From JAICXG01 sp036825615 (GTDB lineage: Bacteria; Verrucomicrobiota; Verrucomicrobiia; Chthoniobacterales; UBA10450), in the NCBI GenBank assembly GCA_036825615.1, contig DAISXY010000014.1, positions 1-64,000 of the forward strand: 64,000 bases of DNA, in the 5' to 3' direction. The translations under genes and the position numbers were made by a program. Shown one piece after another: positions 62,016 through 64,000 of the stretch (positions are counted from its first letter, which is position 1; the number at the start of each line of letters is the position of its first letter). The notes under the pieces are model-generated. The model was not told the DNA's origin and did no database searches. It saw nothing but the letters and a program-made list of their open reading frames with translations.

Positions 62016-64000
62016 GTGAATTCGCCTCCAGCCGCCTCAGCGATCAGTGCGGCAGTCTGCCCAGGTTGCGGCAGCCGCTTCAAGACCGGCGAGAGTGTCG
62101 AGCTGGGGTGTCCGGTCTGCCTTTTGCGCCGCGGCTTCGACCCGGGCGGCATTGCAGCCGATGAAGTTCCTGACTCGTTAGGCGGTTATGTCATCGTGCG
62201 CCATGACGATGGCGCGCTTTGGGAACTGGGCCGCGGCGCGATGGGCATCACTTATCGGGCCCAGGACTTGTCCTTGGAACGGCAGGTTGCGCTCAAGGTC
62301 ATTAACGCGGACCTCACGTTGCGCGGCGCCGACGCGCGTGCCCGTTTCACGCGGGAAGCACGGGCCGCCGCCGCCCTGCGCCATCCCAATGTCGCGATGG
62401 TTCACCAGTTCGGCGTCGATGAGCAGAGTGGTCATAGCTTCTACGCGATGGAGTTGGTGGAAGGTGAGACGCTCGAAGAACGCGTGCGCAGCACCGGACC
62501 TCTTGATGTGCAAACGGTGGTGGAGATTGCGCGGCAGGTTACCTCCGCACTGGCCGCGGCGGAAAAACGCCGGCTGGTCCATCGGGATTTGAAGCCGGGT
62601 AACATCATGGTTTGCACACAGGATGGTAGCGACAAGCTTGTAGCCAAGGTGATCGATTTCGGTCTGGCCAAGGCTTTGGCCGAAACGCCCGACGGGCGCA
62701 TGCTGACTCAGGGCGGATTTGTTGGAACTCCGGCTTTCGCCAGTCCAGAGCAACTCAACGCCAGGCCGGTTGACATTCGATCCGACATATACTCGTTAGG
62801 CGCGACATTATGGTATCTGCTTACGGGACAGATGCCGTTTGGGGGTGAACCGCCCGGGAGCAACGTGAACGACGAACGGCCCGAGCGCGGGCCGTCTCCA
62901 ATGCTTCAAGACGGCGTGTCGGTCATTGGCGCCGGCACCCGCGCAATTGGAGCCGGCGCGCCCTCGCGCCGCGGACCGCCGCCAATCGACCAACTCAAAG
63001 CGGCCCATGTCCCATCTCGTCTGGTTTCACTTCTTCTCTCGATGCTCGCGCCGGAGGCAGCTGCCCGGCCTTCCGTCCATGAGCTGGCTGAGCGGTTGCA
63101 GACAATTCAGCACATACTCGACGCTCATAAGAGGCGGTTGATCTGGTGGGCGACGGCGGCGGTTCTGGTCGGGTTGTCAAGCCTTGCAGTCATGTGGGAG
63201 TTGCGTCACGAATCAACCGCCACCGTCCTGCCCGAGAAAAGCATCGCCGTGCTCCCCTTCTCGAGCGTCGGCGATGATAAAGAGAATGCCTATATCGCCG
63301 ATGGCGTGCAGGACGAGATTCTGACCAATCTCACGAAGGTGGCCGATCTGAAGGTGATTAGTCGTCGAAGTGCGGCGCAGTTTCGGGATACGAAGCAGAA
63401 CGTTCAGGAGATCGGCCAGGCGCTGCAAGTGAGTCATGTTTTGGAAGGAAGTGTGCACAAAGCAGCCGACCGAATCCATGTCACGGTCCACTTAATCGAC
63501 ACCCGAACCGGGGCCGAGACCTGGTCTGACAAGTACGAGCGAGAGTTAGCCGACATCTTTCTTATCCAAAGCGATATTGCGCAGGAGATCGTCTCGCGCT
63601 TAAAGTCGGATCTCTCACCGCGCGAGAAAGAGGCGATCGAAGAAAAGCCGACGCAAGACATGGCGGCTTACGACCTTTACCTCCGTGCGCGCTCACTCGT
63701 GTATGGCCCGCCGGGTAAGACGGGGAAGGATGCTGCGGAGGACGCAAACAAAGCCATGGAGTTGCTGGAGCAGGCGATTGCGCGCGACCCAAATTTCACT
63801 CTGGCCTACTGCGTCGTTCCCGATGCACAACTCACGATCGCCAGCGCGGCGTGGAATTGGGATGATGGATGGAAAAAGAAGACGCAGGATGCGATCGATG
63901 CCGCCCTCAGGATCTCCCCCAATTCTGCCGAAGCCCACCTGGCTCGAGCACAATATCTCATCGAAGGTCTTGACGATCCCGCGGCGGGCGAAAAGGACCT
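62016..64000 (+). CDS. Receptor Ser/Thr protein kinase with TolB-like domain, 3' end beyond the window
   Basis: 661 codons are visible. The start is uncertain: GTG 62016 follows GGAG closely, and TTG 61980 is possible. A zinc ribbon (CPGCGSRF...LGCPVC) precedes a Hanks-type kinase with GRGAMGITYRA, VALKVI, HRDLKPGNIMV and DFGLAK. A membrane helix (LIWWATAAVLVGLSSLAVMW) and a TolB-like domain (IAVLPFSSVGDDKENAYIAD) follow, then TPR repeats. It parallels the kinase at 32598. About 32 residues between GGEPPGSNVNDE and PPPIDQLKAA derive from a palindromic repeat. 9-mer copies 62175 and 62793 read SLG. Confidence 0.85.
   Translation, partial: MNSPPAASAISAAVCPGCGSRFKTGESVELGCPVCLLRRGFDPGGIAADEVPDSLGGYVIVRHDDGALWELGRGAMGITYRAQDLSLERQVALKVINADLTLRGADARARFTREARAAAALRHPNVAMVHQFGVDEQSGHSFYAMELVEGETLEERVRSTGPLDVQTVVEIARQVTSALAAAEKRRLVHRDLKPGNIMVCTQDGSDKLVAKVIDFGLAKALAETPDGRMLTQGGFVGTPAFASPEQLNARPVDIRSDIYSLGATLWYLLTGQMPFGGEPPGSNVNDERPERGPSPMLQDGVSVIGAGTRAIGAGAPSRRGPPPIDQLKAAHVPSRLVSLLLSMLAPEAAARPSVHELAERLQTIQHILDAHKRRLIWWATAAVLVGLSSLAVMWELRHESTATVLPEKSIAVLPFSSVGDDKENAYIADGVQDEILTNLTKVADLKVISRRSAAQFRDTKQNVQEIGQALQVSHVLEGSVHKAADRIHVTVHLIDTRTGAETWSDKYERELADIFLIQSDIAQEIVSRLKSDLSPREKEAIEEKPTQDMAAYDLYLRARSLVYGPPGKTGKDAAEDANKAMELLEQAIARDPNFTLAYCVVPDAQLTIASAAWNWDDGWKKKTQDAIDAALRISPNSAEAHLARAQYLIEGLDDPAAGEKD
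62877..62975. repeat. Palindromic repeat inside the last kinase gene, TTGGAGCCGGC family
   Basis: The sequence has two palindromes: CGGCCCGAGCGCGGGCCG, and a unit starting ATTGGAGCCGGCGCGCCCTC that matches the minus strand of the recQ element for about 26 bases. The kinase frame stays open across it. The limits are approximate. Confidence 0.75.

Larger units (their letters stand above)
8099..62801. other. Dispersed 9-mer GCCTAACGA / TCGTTAGGC, 41 exact copies
   Basis: Start positions reading GCCTAACGA on +: 8099, 15756, 21131, 22032, 22263, 22804, 25198, 28081, 31449, 32596, 34376, 34934, 36258, 36953, 39606, 42906, 43317, 45198, 46014, 46128, 53483, 54215, 57924. Start positions reading TCGTTAGGC on +: 10865, 11046, 14404, 17230, 18668, 19057, 19174, 23778, 28976, 29844, 30394, 33478, 36753, 55261, 55577, 56694, 62175, 62793. 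One-mismatch copies start at 13189, 14331, 22322, 30219, 37386, 41304, 41463, 47553, 48499 and 58151; all differ only at an edge. By location, 14 exact copies encode Pro-Asn-Asp/Glu, 9 Ser-Leu-Gly, 4 Val-Arg, 2 Leu-Thr, 6 contain a stop codon and 6 are intergenic. The counts were made by eye. Confidence 0.9.

Noticed and set aside
10865..62801. TTAGGC inside the 9-mer resembles the nematode telomere unit
   Set aside because: The copies are single and dispersed inside bacterial genes, never tandem, and the conserved core extends beyond TTAGGC.
10865..62801. The 9-mer as a strand-biased chromosome-orienting or Chi-like sequence
   Set aside because: Exact copies are split 23 to 18 between strands with no block pattern, while KOPS and Chi are skewed to one strand. 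A single window cannot fully exclude it.

Overview
The window is a GC-rich bacterial chromosome segment with one tRNA gene and no rRNA, CRISPR array or recognisable transposase. Its gene set suggests a Verrucomicrobiota member, probably a soil or freshwater Chthoniobacterales-like lineage. The hints are an exported two-copy 'NISTRA' domain protein with a Thr/Pro tail, an autotransporter-associated beta-strand protein, YVTN and Kelch propellers, sigma factors paired with Ser/Thr kinases, an Arc-like AAA ATPase and a GH75-like chitosanase domain. No phylogenetic marker was compared, so this placement is inference.

Layout. 1-10.8 kb is a defence island: type I restriction-modification (hsdM, hsdS, hsdR) interrupted by a SNF2-type helicase, an Hsp70/actin-like ATPase and a VapBC pair. 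11-24.5 kb is mostly housekeeping and transport: nhaA, a radical SAM protein, POT and OPA transporters, an esterase, accA, a LysM/degenerate YkuD protein, a DUF420 protein and recQ. 25-27.7 kb is repeat-rich, with a possible CA-repeat frame switch and an exported beta-strand protein. 27.9-42 kb holds a GH13 enzyme, thrS, a sigma factor/kinase pair, an exported Pcm, rpoN, a DciA-like protein and a GH75-like protein. 42.4-49 kb holds a second toxin-antitoxin pair, tRNA-Asp, an Arc-like ATPase and two exported metallopeptidases. 49-58.5 kb holds a Kelch protein, a sulfate adenylyltransferase/APS kinase fusion, an amidohydrolase, an arginase-like protein, a LigD-type ligase, a PLD-like protein and a CDGSH protein. 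The end carries a second sigma factor, a YVTN propeller and a second receptor kinase that runs off the window.

Two genome-scale signals run across these genes. The first is the non-palindromic 9-mer GCCTAACGA (reverse TCGTTAGGC), which I found 41 times exactly and 10 more times with one edge mismatch, on both strands. That is about one per 1.3 kb outside the defence island, against fewer than one expected by chance. It lies mostly inside genes, supplies the stop codon of nine genes, and is nearly absent from the defence island. Its density, lack of palindromy and use of both strands resemble DNA uptake sequences of Pasteurellaceae and Neisseriaceae; a HIP1-like or methylation motif is the alternative. 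The second signal is several families of dispersed palindromic repeats. Some copies sit in frame inside conserved genes (hsdM, recQ, thrS, a receptor kinase), resembling the Rickettsia palindromic elements.
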